Shown here in pieces: positions 44,594 to 53,218 of a stretch of DNA of 64,000 nt. Position 1 is the first letter of the stretch. Each line of letters opens with the position of its first letter. The notes beneath the pieces are model-generated. The model had not been told where the DNA came from and did not search any database. It saw only the letters and a program-made list of their open reading frames with translations. This stretch comes from Rhodoferax sp. (lineage in GTDB: Bacteria > Pseudomonadota > Gammaproteobacteria > Burkholderiales > Burkholderiaceae_C), in assembly GCA_031291305.1 (NCBI GenBank), contig JARLJH010000019.1, positions 1 through 64,000 of the forward strand, read 5' to 3'. Both the position numbers and the translations under genes were made by a program.

Positions 44594-45331
44594 TCACCCC
44601 ATATGCAAACCGCCATTCACTGAGAACTCGGCACCCGTGGCGTAGCCACCTTCATCAGAGGCCAGCCAAGCAATGATGGAGGCAATTTCCGAGGGTTCAC
44701 CCAAACGCTTGACCGGCACCGTGCCAATGATCTTGTCGAGCACTTCCTGGCGGATGGCTTTGACCATGTCGGTGCCAATATATCCGGGGCTGACGGTGTT
44801 GACCGTGACGCCCTTGGTAGCCAGCTCCTGCGCCAGCGCCATGCTGAAGCCGTGCATGCCAGCCTTGGCGGCAGAGTAATTGGTTTGCCCGGCCTGCCCC
44901 TTGACGCCGTTCACCGACGAGATGTTGATGATGCGGCCCCAGCCTTTTTCAACCATGTCGCCCACCACCTGCTTGGTGACGTTGAACATGGAGTTGAGGT
45001 TGGTTTCGATCACTGCATCCCAGTCTTCACGGGTCATTTTCAAGAACATGCGGTCACGGGTGATACCGGCGTTGTTCACCAGCAGGTCAATGCTGCCGTG
45101 TTCGGCCTTAGCCTTGGTGAAGGCCGCCACAGTGGAGTCCCAGTCACCCACATTGCCAGCGGAGGCATAAAAGGTGAAGCCCAGTGCCGCCTGCTCGGCC
45201 AGCCACTTGGCGTAATCACGCGTCGGGCCACAGCCCGCGATGACGGTAAATCCTTCTTTGCTCAGACGTTGGCAGATAGCGGTACCAATCCCGCCCATAC
45301 CCCCGGTGACATACGCTACTTTTTGACTCAT
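44594..45331 (-). CDS. phaB: Acetoacetyl-CoA reductase
   Basis: NADPH-dependent SDR (245 residues) that makes (R)-3-hydroxybutyryl-CoA for polyhydroxybutyrate. TGGMGGIGTAICQRL at the N-terminus, NNAGITRDRMFLKMTREDWD and the catalytic ISSVNGVKGQAGQTNYSAAK are diagnostic. Third gene of the phaC-phaA-phaB operon. Confidence 0.96.
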   Translation of the reverse strand: MSQKVAYVTGGMGGIGTAICQRLSKEGFTVIAGCGPTRDYAKWLAEQAALGFTFYASAGNVGDWDSTVAAFTKAKAEHGSIDLLVNNAGITRDRMFLKMTREDWDAVIETNLNSMFNVTKQVVGDMVEKGWGRIINISSVNGVKGQAGQTNYSAAKAGMHGFSMALAQELATKGVTVNTVSPGYIGTDMVKAIRQEVLDKIIGTVPVKRLGEPSEIASIIAWLASDEGGYATGAEFSVNGGLHMG

Positions 45332-45379
45332 TTCTGGCTCCTCTTTGTAAATTATCGAAATTTGATTATGCGTGGCCGA

Positions 45380-46558
45380 TCAGCGTTCCAGAGCAAGGGA
45401 AACCCCCATACCGCCACCAATACACAGCGCCGCCAAGCCCTTCTTGGCGTTGCGACGTTGCATTTCGTGCAGCAGGGTCACCAAAATGCGGCAACCGGAC
45501 GCACCGATGGGGTGGCCGATGGCAATGGCGCCGCCATTGACGTTGACTTTGGACGGGTCCACTTCCAGCTGCAGGTTCACCGCGCAAGCCTGCGCGGCAA
45601 AAGCTTCATTCAACTCAAACAGGTCCACGTCCTGCACATTCCAGCCAGCACGTGCCAAAGCCTTGCGCGATGCAGGCACCGGACCCAGGCCCATTTGTGC
45701 CGGGTCCAGACCACTGGTGCCAAAGGCGGCAATGCGTGCCAGCGGGGTCAGGCCCAGGGCAGCAGCCTTTTTGGCGGTCATGACAACCACGGCAGCTGCG
45801 CCGTCGTTGATGCCGGACGCGTTGCCAGCAGTCACCGAACCCGCCTTGTCAAATGCGGGGCGCAAACCTGCCAAGGCTTCGGCATTGGTCTTGCGGTTCA
45901 AGAACTCGTCAGTATCAAAAACAACCGGGTCACCCTTGCGCTGGGGGATGTTCACACCGACGATTTCGTCCTTGAACTTGCCAGCATCCTGTGCTGCAGC
46001 CGCTTTTTGCTGGCTGGCCAAGGCCAGCGCGTCTTGCATGTCGCGGGTGATGCTGCAGGCTTTGGCCACGTTTTCAGCGGTGATGCCCATGTGGTAGTTG
46101 TTGTACACGTCCCACAGGCCGTCAACGATCATGGAGTCAATCATCTTCCAGTCGCCCATGCGCTGGCCGTCACGGCTGCCCTGCAACACGTGGGGGCTGG
46201 CGCTCATGTTTTCCTGGCCACCGGCGATGACGATGTCGCTGTCACCCCAGGCCACCGCCTGCGCGGCCAACATGACCGACTTCAGCCCCGAGCCGCACAC
46301 GGCATTGATGGTCAGTGCCGGGGTTTCCATGGCCAAACCAGCCTTGAGCGTGGCCTGGCGTGCCGGGTTCTGGCCTGCACCTGCAGCCAGCACTTGGCCC
46401 ATGATGACTTCACCAATTTGGTCGGGGGACAGTTTGGCGCGTGCCATGACCTCACGGATGACGATGCTGCCCAATTCTGTGGCAGCCATCTTGGCCAACG
46501 AGCCACCAAACTTGCCCACTGCTGTACGCGCTGCCGAAACGATAACGATGTCTTCCAT
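45380..46558 (-). CDS. phaA: Acetyl-CoA acetyltransferase (beta-ketothiolase)
   Basis: Condenses two acetyl-CoA to acetoacetyl-CoA. The 392-residue thiolase has the nucleophile Cys in [11 protein letters not shown] (C88), [13 protein letters not shown] with the catalytic His and the C-terminal [16 protein letters not shown] with the second Cys (C379). Lies 42 bases after phaC and 48 before phaB on the minus strand, each with GGAG-type ribosome sites. Confidence 0.96.
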   Translation of the reverse strand: MEDIVIVSAARTAVGKFGGSLAKMAATELGSIVIREVMARAKLSPDQIGEVIMGQVLAAGAGQNPARQATLKAGLAMETPALTINAVCGSGLKSVMLAAQAVAWGDSDIVIAGGQENMSASPHVLQGSRDGQRMGDWKMIDSMIVDGLWDVYNNYHMGITAENVAKACSITRDMQDALALASQQKAAAAQDAGKFKDEIVGVNIPQRKGDPVVFDTDEFLNRKTNAEALAGLRPAFDKAGSVTAGNASGINDGAAAVVVMTAKKAAALGLTPLARIAAFGTSGLDPAQMGLGPVPASRKALARAGWNVQDVDLFELNEAFAAQACAVNLQLEVDPSKVNVNGGAIAIGHPIGASGCRILVTLLHEMQRRNAKKGLAALCIGGGMGVSLALER

Positions 46559-46600
46559 GTTGTCTCCTGTTGTTGAATGAAAAAGTGAGGTACTAAAAAA

Positions 46601-48325
46601 TCAAGCCTTGGCCAGCACGTAGCGGCCGGGCGCGGGTTCGATGGCCTTGTATTTACCCTTGCCATAAGTCTTGGGCGCAGCAACTTCCTTGCCAGCCTGG
46701 GTGGCCAACCAGGTGGACCAGTCCGTCCACCAGCTACCTGGATGCTCCACAGCGCCTTCCAACCACTGGGCGTGTGTCTTGGGCAGCTTGCCGTCTTCAC
46801 GAATCCAGTGGCTGCGCTTGTTTTTGGCAGGCGGGTTGATCACCCCTGCAATGTGGCCGGAAGCGCCCATGACAAAACGCTTTTTGCCCGGCAGAAACTG
46901 GGTGGACGCATAGGCGCCGCCAATCGGCACGATGTGGTCCTCGCGCGAGCCGTAGATGTACACCGGGATGTCCACCAGGCCCAGATCGACCTTTTCACCA
47001 CACACGGTGGCTTTGCCGGGTTTGGTGAGGTTGTTTTCCAGATAGGTATTGCGCAGATACCAGGCGTAAAACGGGCCTGGCAAATTGGTACTGTCGCTGT
47101 TCCAGTACAGCAGGTCAAACGCTGGCGGGGTTTCGCCCTTGAGGTAGTTGCCCACCACGTAGTTCCAGACTAGGTCGTTGGGGCGCAAAAAGCTGAAGGT
47201 GCTGGCCAGATCGCCGCCCTTCATCAGGCCGCCGTTGCCCATTTCCTGCTCGCGGTATTTGACAAAACCTTCGTCGATGAACACGTCCAGCACGCCCGTG
47301 TCGGCAAAATCCAGCATCGAGGTGAGGAAGGTGGCACTGGCCACCGGCTTGTCACCGCGCGCGGCCAGCACCGCCAAGGCGGTGCCGAGCATGGTGCCGC
47401 CCACGCAGAAGCCCAGCGCGTTGATGGTCTTGGAACCGGAAATTTCTTGCGTGACCTTGATGGCCTTGATGACGGCATGCTCAATGAAATCATCCCAAGT
47501 GGCTTGCGCCATGGATGCATCCGGGTTGCGCCAGCTCACCAGAAAGGTGCGGTGACCTTGCGCCACCGCCTGGCGCACCAGGGAGTTTTCCGGCTGCAGG
47601 TCAAGGATGTAAAACTTGTTGATGCTTGGCGGCACCATCAGGAATGGCTTTTCATACACCTTGGCGGTCAGCGGCTTGTACTCGATGAGCTGGAAGTAAT
47701 CGTTCTCGAACACCACGGCACCTTCGGTGGTGGCGACGTTTTTGCCGACATGAAACAGGCTCTCGTCGGTCATCGAAATGTGGCCTTGCTGCATGTCATG
47801 CAACAGGTTTTGCAGGCCCTTGCTGATGCTCTCGCCCTTGGTGTCAAGCGCCAACTTCTGGGCTTCAGCATTGGTAGCCAGAAAATTGCTGGGCGCGGCA
47901 GCGGCGGTGAGTTGCTCAACCGTGAAGCGGATGCGGGCACGGGTTTTTTCGTCGGTATCAACGGCTTCAGCCATTTTGGTGAGGGTCTTGGCGTTGAGCA
48001 AATAGGCCGCAGCGGTAAAAGCCGCCATCGGGTTGGCGGCCCAGGCCGGGTCCGAAAACCGCTTGTCCTTCAGCTCGTAAGCACCTTTGAGGCTTTCGCT
48101 CCACAGCTCGGTAGCGTCTTGCATGAACTGCTGCTGCAAGGCTTGCATTTTTTCAGGGGAAAAAGACATCTTGGGCGGCTGCACCGTAGGTGCCATGAGC
48201 TTGGCACCGGCCTGGCCCAAATCCATGTTTTTGAACGAAGCGAAGGCGTTGGTCCAAGTGTCGGTCATGGTTTGCTGGAACTGCTGAGCCGTTTGCAGCC
48301 ACTGTTGCTGTGCATCATCTTTCAT
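46601..48325 (-). CDS. phaC: Class I polyhydroxyalkanoate synthase
   Basis: Polymerises 3-hydroxybutyryl-CoA on granule surfaces. The 574 residues include the N-terminal PhaC domain and an alpha/beta hydrolase domain with the lipase-like box GFCVGG (catalytic C307), the Asp in SREDHIVPIGGAY, and the His in GASGHIAGVINPP. Length and the absence of a partner PhaE gene indicate class I. First gene of phaCAB; no PhaR regulator gene was found in the window. Confidence 0.96.
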   Translation of the reverse strand: MKDDAQQQWLQTAQQFQQTMTDTWTNAFASFKNMDLGQAGAKLMAPTVQPPKMSFSPEKMQALQQQFMQDATELWSESLKGAYELKDKRFSDPAWAANPMAAFTAAAYLLNAKTLTKMAEAVDTDEKTRARIRFTVEQLTAAAAPSNFLATNAEAQKLALDTKGESISKGLQNLLHDMQQGHISMTDESLFHVGKNVATTEGAVVFENDYFQLIEYKPLTAKVYEKPFLMVPPSINKFYILDLQPENSLVRQAVAQGHRTFLVSWRNPDASMAQATWDDFIEHAVIKAIKVTQEISGSKTINALGFCVGGTMLGTALAVLAARGDKPVASATFLTSMLDFADTGVLDVFIDEGFVKYREQEMGNGGLMKGGDLASTFSFLRPNDLVWNYVVGNYLKGETPPAFDLLYWNSDSTNLPGPFYAWYLRNTYLENNLTKPGKATVCGEKVDLGLVDIPVYIYGSREDHIVPIGGAYASTQFLPGKKRFVMGASGHIAGVINPPAKNKRSHWIREDGKLPKTHAQWLEGAVEHPGSWWTDWSTWLATQAGKEVAAPKTYGKGKYKAIEPAPGRYVLAKA

Positions 48326-48429
48326 TGGTTACCCTTTTTTAGCCTGATGTATGTCAAACCTCTAGTATGCTGGACGAATACATTCGAAAAGCTGACAAGC
48401 AAATCATAAGTATTCAAAAAGACTATTTC

Positions 48430-48738
48430 ATGTACATCGTTCCTATTGCCTGGCTGTATGTTGCACTGATGATGGCGGTGGCCGAGGCCACCAACAGCAA
48501 CGGCACCGTGTTGGGTGCCATCATCACTTTCTTGCTTTACGGCCTGCTGCCGATCACGCTGGTGGTGTATGTCATGGGAACACCCGCACGCAGACGCGCC
48601 ATCAAGGCCAAAGAACAGGCTGAATTAGCGGCTGCCCGGGCGGCGGCAGGCTTGGCGGCTGACGTGTCAAGCGTCGCGCCAGATGCTGACAGCCAGACGG
48701 CCGCTGACGCGGTCTCTGCGGTGCGAAAAGAAGCGTGA
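48430..48738 (+). CDS. Small inner-membrane protein of unknown function
   Basis: 102 residues with two membrane helices (about 3-20 and 28-50), followed by a charged Ala-rich cytoplasmic tail (RRRAIKAKEQAELAAARAAA). No function is recognised. Start ATG 48430 (MYIVPIAWLYVALMMAV) places the first helix at the N-terminus; ATG 48367 would add 21 polar residues. The 3' end overlaps the convergent pgeF gene by 72 bases. Confidence 0.7.
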   Translation: MYIVPIAWLYVALMMAVAEATNSNGTVLGAIITFLLYGLLPITLVVYVMGTPARRRAIKAKEQAELAAARAAAGLAADVSSVAPDADSQTAADAVSAVRKEA

Positions 48739-49440
48739 CGACTGTGCAAAGGTGCACCAGTCTGCACTGCCATCGTTGCCAAAAACCTGTGTGACGCCCA
48801 GTGCAGCCAGCCGCTGACGCGCCAAACCCGCCAGGTTAGCCAGCCATTTGCCGCCAGCCAATGGCTCGAACATGGTCGTCGCCTGCGCGTCGTGCGCCAC
48901 AAACGCTGTGCGCACTTCGTCGCCAACCTCAAACGCCTGGGGACCGATGCACGGGCCTAACCATGCTATGACATGTGTATCTAATTGCCCTTTATCTATA
49001 AGGGCTAGAGCACTAAAACGCTTACAAGTTTCTTCCAGAATGCCTGCGCCGCTTAACCCAGCCAAGCCACGCCAACCGGCATGGGCGGCGGCCACCCAGC
49101 GCCCGTCCACAGAGGCAAACAGAACCGGCAGGCAGTCTGCCACCATGATGGTGCAGGCCAGTCCGGGCTGATTGGTCAAACAGGCGTCGGCCACGCTGGC
49201 GTGCGGTGTGGCTGCGTCCAGCTGCAGCACTTGCGTGCCGTGTACCTGGTTCAAAAACACGGGCTGCGCGCCGATGGCTTGCTGAAACATCGCCCGGTTG
49301 GTAGCCACATGCGCTGGATCGTCACCCACGTGGTCGCCCAGATTCAGGCTGTCATAGGGCGCAGTGGAGACCCCACCAGCGCGCGTACTGCATACCGCGT
49401 GCACGCCCGCCGGAGCGGGCCAGTCAGCTTGGATCAACAT
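48667..49440 (-). CDS. pgeF: Laccase-domain protein PgeF/YfiH
   Basis: 257-residue Cu/Zn-binding protein of the YfiH family, linked to peptidoglycan editing (removal of mis-incorporated L-Ser at muropeptide position 1) and to purine nucleoside phosphorolysis in homologues. Metal ligands are clear: H67 (NQVHGTQV), C103 (ADCLPVL) and H120 (AAHAGWRGL). CTFAQSSRFFSHRRDRVSGR is the usual C-terminus, so the 72-base overlap with the convergent gene is real coding sequence. An in-frame, weaker repeat copy encodes part of CKRFSALALIDKGQLDTHVI. Confidence 0.92.
   Translation of the reverse strand: MLIQADWPAPAGVHAVCSTRAGGVSTAPYDSLNLGDHVGDDPAHVATNRAMFQQAIGAQPVFLNQVHGTQVLQLDAATPHASVADACLTNQPGLACTIMVADCLPVLFASVDGRWVAAAHAGWRGLAGLSGAGILEETCKRFSALALIDKGQLDTHVIAWLGPCIGPQAFEVGDEVRTAFVAHDAQATTMFEPLAGGKWLANLAGLARQRLAALGVTQVFGNDGSADWCTFAQSSRFFSHRRDRVSGRLAVSIWRDA
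48966..49008 (-). repeat. Possible dispersed repeat copy inside pgeF
   Basis: On the minus strand GCTCTAGCCCTTATAGATAA then GGGCAATTAGATAC resembles the family head, but the second half is diverged. Weaker than the murI and prmB copies. Confidence 0.4.
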
Positions 49441-49508
49441 ACCCTGCTCGCTCTTTACTCATGGTTTTTTTGAACTGGCATCACTGCCGCGCCGCGCCCA
49501 CCAGCATC

Positions 49509-51239
49509 TCAAGCATGGGCTGCGTGCACCTTGTCATAAGCTTGCAGCAGCCTGTGATGCATTTCGCAGCCCTCCAGCGCCAGACCCGGCGCGCTCAGGC
49601 CCATGAAGCGGTCTTCCTGCATGATGAGGGCATGCGCCTGCGCCAGCGGACCGGCACCATACAACAATTCCAACGCATCCAGATACGGCCCGCTATCGCC
49701 CATGTCGGCCAGATGGATCAGGTTTTGAATGCAGGCGTAGACCGGCTTGCGCTGCGGGTTGAGCTGGTCAAAGTTCAGAATCCACTCGCAGCCTTCGAGC
49801 GTGGCGGCTTCGTCCCCAATGGCCAGGGCCAGCAGGGTTTTGAGTTCACCCAGGCGCAGATCGGCCCAGAACGAGCCCGCATCGGCCGCCAGACCGATCA
49901 GCGCAGGCACCGGACGGTGGTCGGCCAGATTTGATTCATTCAGGGTTTCCAGCAAATCCGTGCACTCTTCGTCATCCAGATCGCTCAGGTTCAGGATGGC
50001 TTCACGGATCGGGTTGGCGATGCTGTTGTTCTCGAACTCCAGGTCGTCAATCGGGTAAATCTCGGACAGGCCGGGTACCAGGATGCGGCAAGCGTACACG
50101 CCCAGGTGGGTGAAATCGGCCACATAAATGTCATGACCATCCGCGTGCAGGCGCTGCACACACCAGGCGTAGTCTTCAGCCGTGGTGGTGCTGAAGTTCC
50201 AGTCGGCAAACTCAAAATCGGGCTGGTTACCCAGGAACTTCCAGTGGATCACGCCGCTGGAATCGACAAAATGGATCTCGATGTTGGTGGAACTGGCGGT
50301 TTCTTCCAGGTCAAAACCCGGTGCCGGAAAGCCCGACAACGCATCCAGCGCGCGGCCTTGCAGCAGTTCGGTTAGCGCGCGCTCCAATGCCACTTCAAAA
50401 CGCGGGTGCGCGCCAAAGCTGGCAAAACAGCCCTGGTCCTGCGGGTTCAGCAGGGTCACATTCATCACCGGGTATTGACCACCCAGCGACGCGTCCTTCA
50501 CCAGAATACCAAAACCCGCCTCACGCAAAGCGGCGATACCCCGTGCCACCCTTGGATAACGCGCTATCACTTCTTCAGGCACATCGGGCAGGCAAATGCC
50601 TTCGCTGATGATGCGCGCCTTGACGGATCGCTCAAAAATCTCGGACAGCGCCTGGGCCCGCGCTTCCATCGGTGTGTTGCCAGCCGACATGCCGTTGCTG
50701 ACATACAGGTTGCCGATGATGTTGACCGGGAAGTAAACGGTGGCGCCGTCGCGCTCGCGTACATAGGGGATGGCGCAGATGCCGCGCTCATCATTGCCCG
50801 AGTTGAAATCGACTAGGCTATCAGCCTCTACCGTGCCCTGCGGGTTGTACAGCGCCTGCAACTCGGGGGTCAGCAAGGTGGCGGGCCACTCACCGTCCTC
50901 GGGCACAGCAAACCAGCGCTCTTGCGGGTAGTGCACAAAGTCGCGGTTGGCCACGTCCGGGCCGAGGTAAAAATGCGTCCAGAAATAATTGGTGGACAAG
51001 CGCTCAAAAAACTCGCCCAGCGCACTGGCCAGGCAGGCCAGGCGGCTGGCGCCCTTGCCGTTGGTGAACAGCAGCGGGCAGTCGCGGTCGCGAATATGGA
51101 CCGACCAGATGCCGTCCACCGGGTTGAGCCAGCTACGTTCTTCGATATGAAAGCCCAAAGCCTGCAGCTTGCCTTGCAGCGTGCTGATGGTGGATTCGAG
51201 GGCGGCGTCTTTGCCGGGAATAAAGGTGGTGTTATGCAT
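49509..51239 (-). CDS. ycaO: YcaO-domain protein (YcaO/OsmC-like type)
   Basis: 576 residues, close to E. coli YcaO (about 586), which is linked to beta-methylthiolation of ribosomal protein S12. YcaO-type ATP/Mg segments are seen in KGASRLACLASALGEFFERL, EARAQALSEIFERSVKARII, and ALERALTELLQGRALDALSG, with the extra C-terminal region of this subtype. The start is placed at ATG 51239 (MHNTTFIPGKDAALESTIST); 26 upstream in-frame codons do not resemble the family. No peptide precursor or dehydrogenase gene is nearby, so a natural-product role is unlikely. Confidence 0.9.
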   Translation of the reverse strand: MHNTTFIPGKDAALESTISTLQGKLQALGFHIEERSWLNPVDGIWSVHIRDRDCPLLFTNGKGASRLACLASALGEFFERLSTNYFWTHFYLGPDVANRDFVHYPQERWFAVPEDGEWPATLLTPELQALYNPQGTVEADSLVDFNSGNDERGICAIPYVRERDGATVYFPVNIIGNLYVSNGMSAGNTPMEARAQALSEIFERSVKARIISEGICLPDVPEEVIARYPRVARGIAALREAGFGILVKDASLGGQYPVMNVTLLNPQDQGCFASFGAHPRFEVALERALTELLQGRALDALSGFPAPGFDLEETASSTNIEIHFVDSSGVIHWKFLGNQPDFEFADWNFSTTTAEDYAWCVQRLHADGHDIYVADFTHLGVYACRILVPGLSEIYPIDDLEFENNSIANPIREAILNLSDLDDEECTDLLETLNESNLADHRPVPALIGLAADAGSFWADLRLGELKTLLALAIGDEAATLEGCEWILNFDQLNPQRKPVYACIQNLIHLADMGDSGPYLDALELLYGAGPLAQAHALIMQEDRFMGLSAPGLALEGCEMHHRLLQAYDKVHAAHA

Positions 51240-51350
51240 CTTTGCAGCATAACAGCCGCGAGGCTTCTTGTTTGACCCTGCCCCCTGCGTTCCAGCGCCT
51301 CGCCCCCTAGAATCCATGTCATGATCATGCCACAGATTTACATAAAATGT

Positions 51351-51393
51351 GCCTATAGCCCTTGTTTTACATAGGCTTACAGCTATATTTTTT
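51351..51393 (+). repeat. Dispersed ~45-bp repeat
   Basis: GCCTATAGCCCTTGTTTTAC, ATAGGCTTACAGCTATATTT. Close to consensus, in the divergent gap between ycaO and the monooxygenase gene. GCCTATAG/ATAGGC pair as an inverted repeat. Confidence 0.85.
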
Positions 51394-51433
51394 GAATCAC
51401 CCGAACCACCACCTTCGCCAACAAGGAGACACC

Positions 51434-51736
51434 ATGATTCTTGAACTTGCCGACTTCTCCATCCTGCCCAACCAGAACGCCGCTTTTGAGGAAGCCATCA
51501 AACGCGGCATCAAGACGGTGATTGCGCGTTCCGAAGGTTTTGAGGGCTTCAAGCTCAACCGCTGCATCGAGAACTCCGAACGCTATGTGCTGCAAATCTT
51601 CTGGACGACGCTGGAAGATCACACCGTGGGGTTTCGCGAATCGCCCGCGTTTGGTCAATGGCGCGCCATCGTCGGCCCGTTTTTCGCCAGCCCACCGGTG
51701 GTGCAGCACTTTGACCTGGTCGCCAAATCGGCTTGA
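51434..51736 (+). CDS. Antibiotic biosynthesis monooxygenase (ABM) family protein
   Basis: 100-residue single ABM/ferredoxin-like alpha-beta barrel protein: ILELADFSILPNQNAAFEEA, EGFEGFKLNRCIENSERYVL, WTTLEDHTVGFRESPAFGQW. Such proteins are small cofactorless oxygenases or heme/quinone-related enzymes; the substrate is unknown. A strong AAGGAGA precedes the ATG. The fumarylacetoacetate hydrolase family gene follows after 44 bases in the same direction. Confidence 0.85.
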   Translation: MILELADFSILPNQNAAFEEAIKRGIKTVIARSEGFEGFKLNRCIENSERYVLQIFWTTLEDHTVGFRESPAFGQWRAIVGPFFASPPVVQHFDLVAKSA

Positions 51737-51780
51737 AGCCGCAGGCAACCCATTTCAGACCTTTTGAAAGGAGCCTTGCC

Positions 51781-52479
51781 ATGTCCCATTTCGTCTTTGA
51801 CCCCGCGCCTGTGGTGTCTGTGCCCGTGGTGGGCGCGGATGAACAATTTCCTGTGCATCGCATTTATTGCGTCGGCCGCAATTACGCCGAGCATGCCCAG
51901 GAGATGGGCCACACCGGGCGTGAGCCGCCGTTTTTCTTCATGAAACCCGCCGATGCGGTGGTGGTGTGCCCGCCGGGCCAGATCACCGCCCTGCCCTACC
52001 CCAGCCTGACGGCCAACCTGCACCACGAAATTGAATTGGTGGTAGCCATCGGCGTGAGAGGCAAAAGCATCCCGGTTGACCAGGCGCTCTGGCATGTCTT
52101 CGGCTATGCCGTGGGCCTGGACATGACCCGGCGCGACCTGCAGAACGACATGAAAAAACAGGGGCGCCCGTGGTGCATTGGCAAAGGTTTTGACCACTCA
52201 GCGCCCATCGGCATGATCACGCCAGCGTCTGCCATTCCCAACATTGAACAGGCGGACATTGACCTGCAAGTCAACGGCAAACCGCGCCAGCATGGCCAGA
52301 TCAGTCAATTGATCTGGAATGTGGCTGAAACCATCGCGCAACTGTCTGCAGCCTGGGAGCTGCAGCCCGGTGACCTGATTTACACCGGCACGCCCGCTGG
52401 GGTTGGGCCTGTGGTGACAGGAGATGTGTTGCAGGGCAACGTGACCGGACTCAAACCCATTGCAGCCCAAGTAGTTTGA
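51781..52479 (+). CDS. Fumarylacetoacetate hydrolase family protein
   Basis: 232 residues. The FAH metal/substrate site is visible: IYCVGRNYAEHAQEMG, FFFMKPADAVV, HHEIELVVAIG (acidic ligands) and YAVGLDMTRRDLQ, ending in PAGVGPV. The family covers FAH, acylpyruvate hydrolases and oxaloacetate decarboxylases (FAHD1-like); the MKPADA/YAVGLDMTRRDLQ pattern suits an acylpyruvase-type enzyme. GGAG precedes the ATG. Confidence 0.9.
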   Translation: MSHFVFDPAPVVSVPVVGADEQFPVHRIYCVGRNYAEHAQEMGHTGREPPFFFMKPADAVVVCPPGQITALPYPSLTANLHHEIELVVAIGVRGKSIPVDQALWHVFGYAVGLDMTRRDLQNDMKKQGRPWCIGKGFDHSAPIGMITPASAIPNIEQADIDLQVNGKPRQHGQISQLIWNVAETIAQLSAAWELQPGDLIYTGTPAGVGPVVTGDVLQGNVTGLKPIAAQVV

Positions 52480-52513
52480 GGTGCATCAGCGGTTTCAAAT
52501 TACACTGGGCGGC

Positions 52514-53059
52514 ATGCAACGCCCCCCCATCAAACACTGCAAAAACTGCGGCCATGCCGTGGTGTACCGCCTGCCCGATGACGGTGACACCAAGGAGCGC
52601 GCCGTCTGCCCAGTATGCAATACCGTGCACTATGAAAACCCGCTGACGGTGGTCGGCACGATCCCCGCCTGGGGCGACAAGGTGCTGCTGTGCAAACGCA
52701 ACATCGAGCCGCGCTTTGGCAAGTGGACGCTGCCTGCGGGTTTCATGGAACTCAACGAAACTGTGGCCGAAGGTGCCGCCCGTGAAACCACCGAAGAAGC
52801 TGGTGCGCAGTTTGAGATGGGCGAGTTTTTCTCACTGGTGAACATTGCACGAGTCGGCCAGGTACACCTGTTCTACCGCGCCCAGCTGCTCAGCGACCAG
52901 TTTGATCCCGGCTTTGAAACCCAGGAGGCACGCCTGTTCACCGAAGACGAGGTGCCTTGGGACGAGATCGCCTTTCGCACCGTGGGCGAAACCCTGAAGC
53001 GCTACTTTGCGGACCGAAGCAAGGGACAGTTTGGCATCCATGTCTTTGATATCACCTGA
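52514..53059 (+). CDS. NUDIX hydrolase with N-terminal zinc ribbon
   Basis: 181 residues. An N-terminal CxxC...CxxC zinc ribbon (HCKNCG, AVCPVCN) is followed by a NUDIX domain with a complete box GFMELNETVAEGAARETTEE (then AG). Such proteins hydrolyse ADP-ribose, NADH-like or other nucleotide diphosphates. Start ATG 52514 places the ribbon at residues 10-37. An earlier in-frame ATG at 52481 is possible. Confidence 0.9.
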   Translation: MQRPPIKHCKNCGHAVVYRLPDDGDTKERAVCPVCNTVHYENPLTVVGTIPAWGDKVLLCKRNIEPRFGKWTLPAGFMELNETVAEGAARETTEEAGAQFEMGEFFSLVNIARVGQVHLFYRAQLLSDQFDPGFETQEARLFTEDEVPWDEIAFRTVGETLKRYFADRSKGQFGIHVFDIT

Positions 53060-53167
53060 ACTTCAGGCCGTTCTGGTCATCTGGTTTTTCCGCGCTGGCG
53101 ACTTTTTTGTAACCAGCGTGCTCGACGACCCGGCTTGGCTGGCCTTCATGTTTTGCTGATGTTTTCA

Positions 53168-53211
53168 GGCGCTAGCCCCCGTCCACTAAGCGCCTACAGC
53201 TATTATTTTTA
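53168..53211 (+). repeat. Dispersed ~45-bp repeat, near-consensus copy
   Basis: GGCGCTAGCCCCCGTCCACT, AAGCGCCTACAGCTATTATTTTT. GGCGCT and AGCGCC form an inverted repeat around the centre. Ends 7 bases before the exonuclease gene start. Confidence 0.88.
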
Positions 53212-53218
53212 AGCCCCC

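Noticed and set aside
44852-46576. A 574-codon plus-strand open frame opposite phaB and phaA
   Set aside because: It is the antisense shadow of two clear enzymes in high-G+C DNA; the translation is His/Gln/Gly-rich with no domain, signal or ribosome site.
49509-51239. YcaO as part of a thiazole/oxazole peptide cluster
   Set aside because: The protein is the YcaO/OsmC-like housekeeping type, and no precursor peptide, E1-like partner, dehydrogenase or exporter is nearby.
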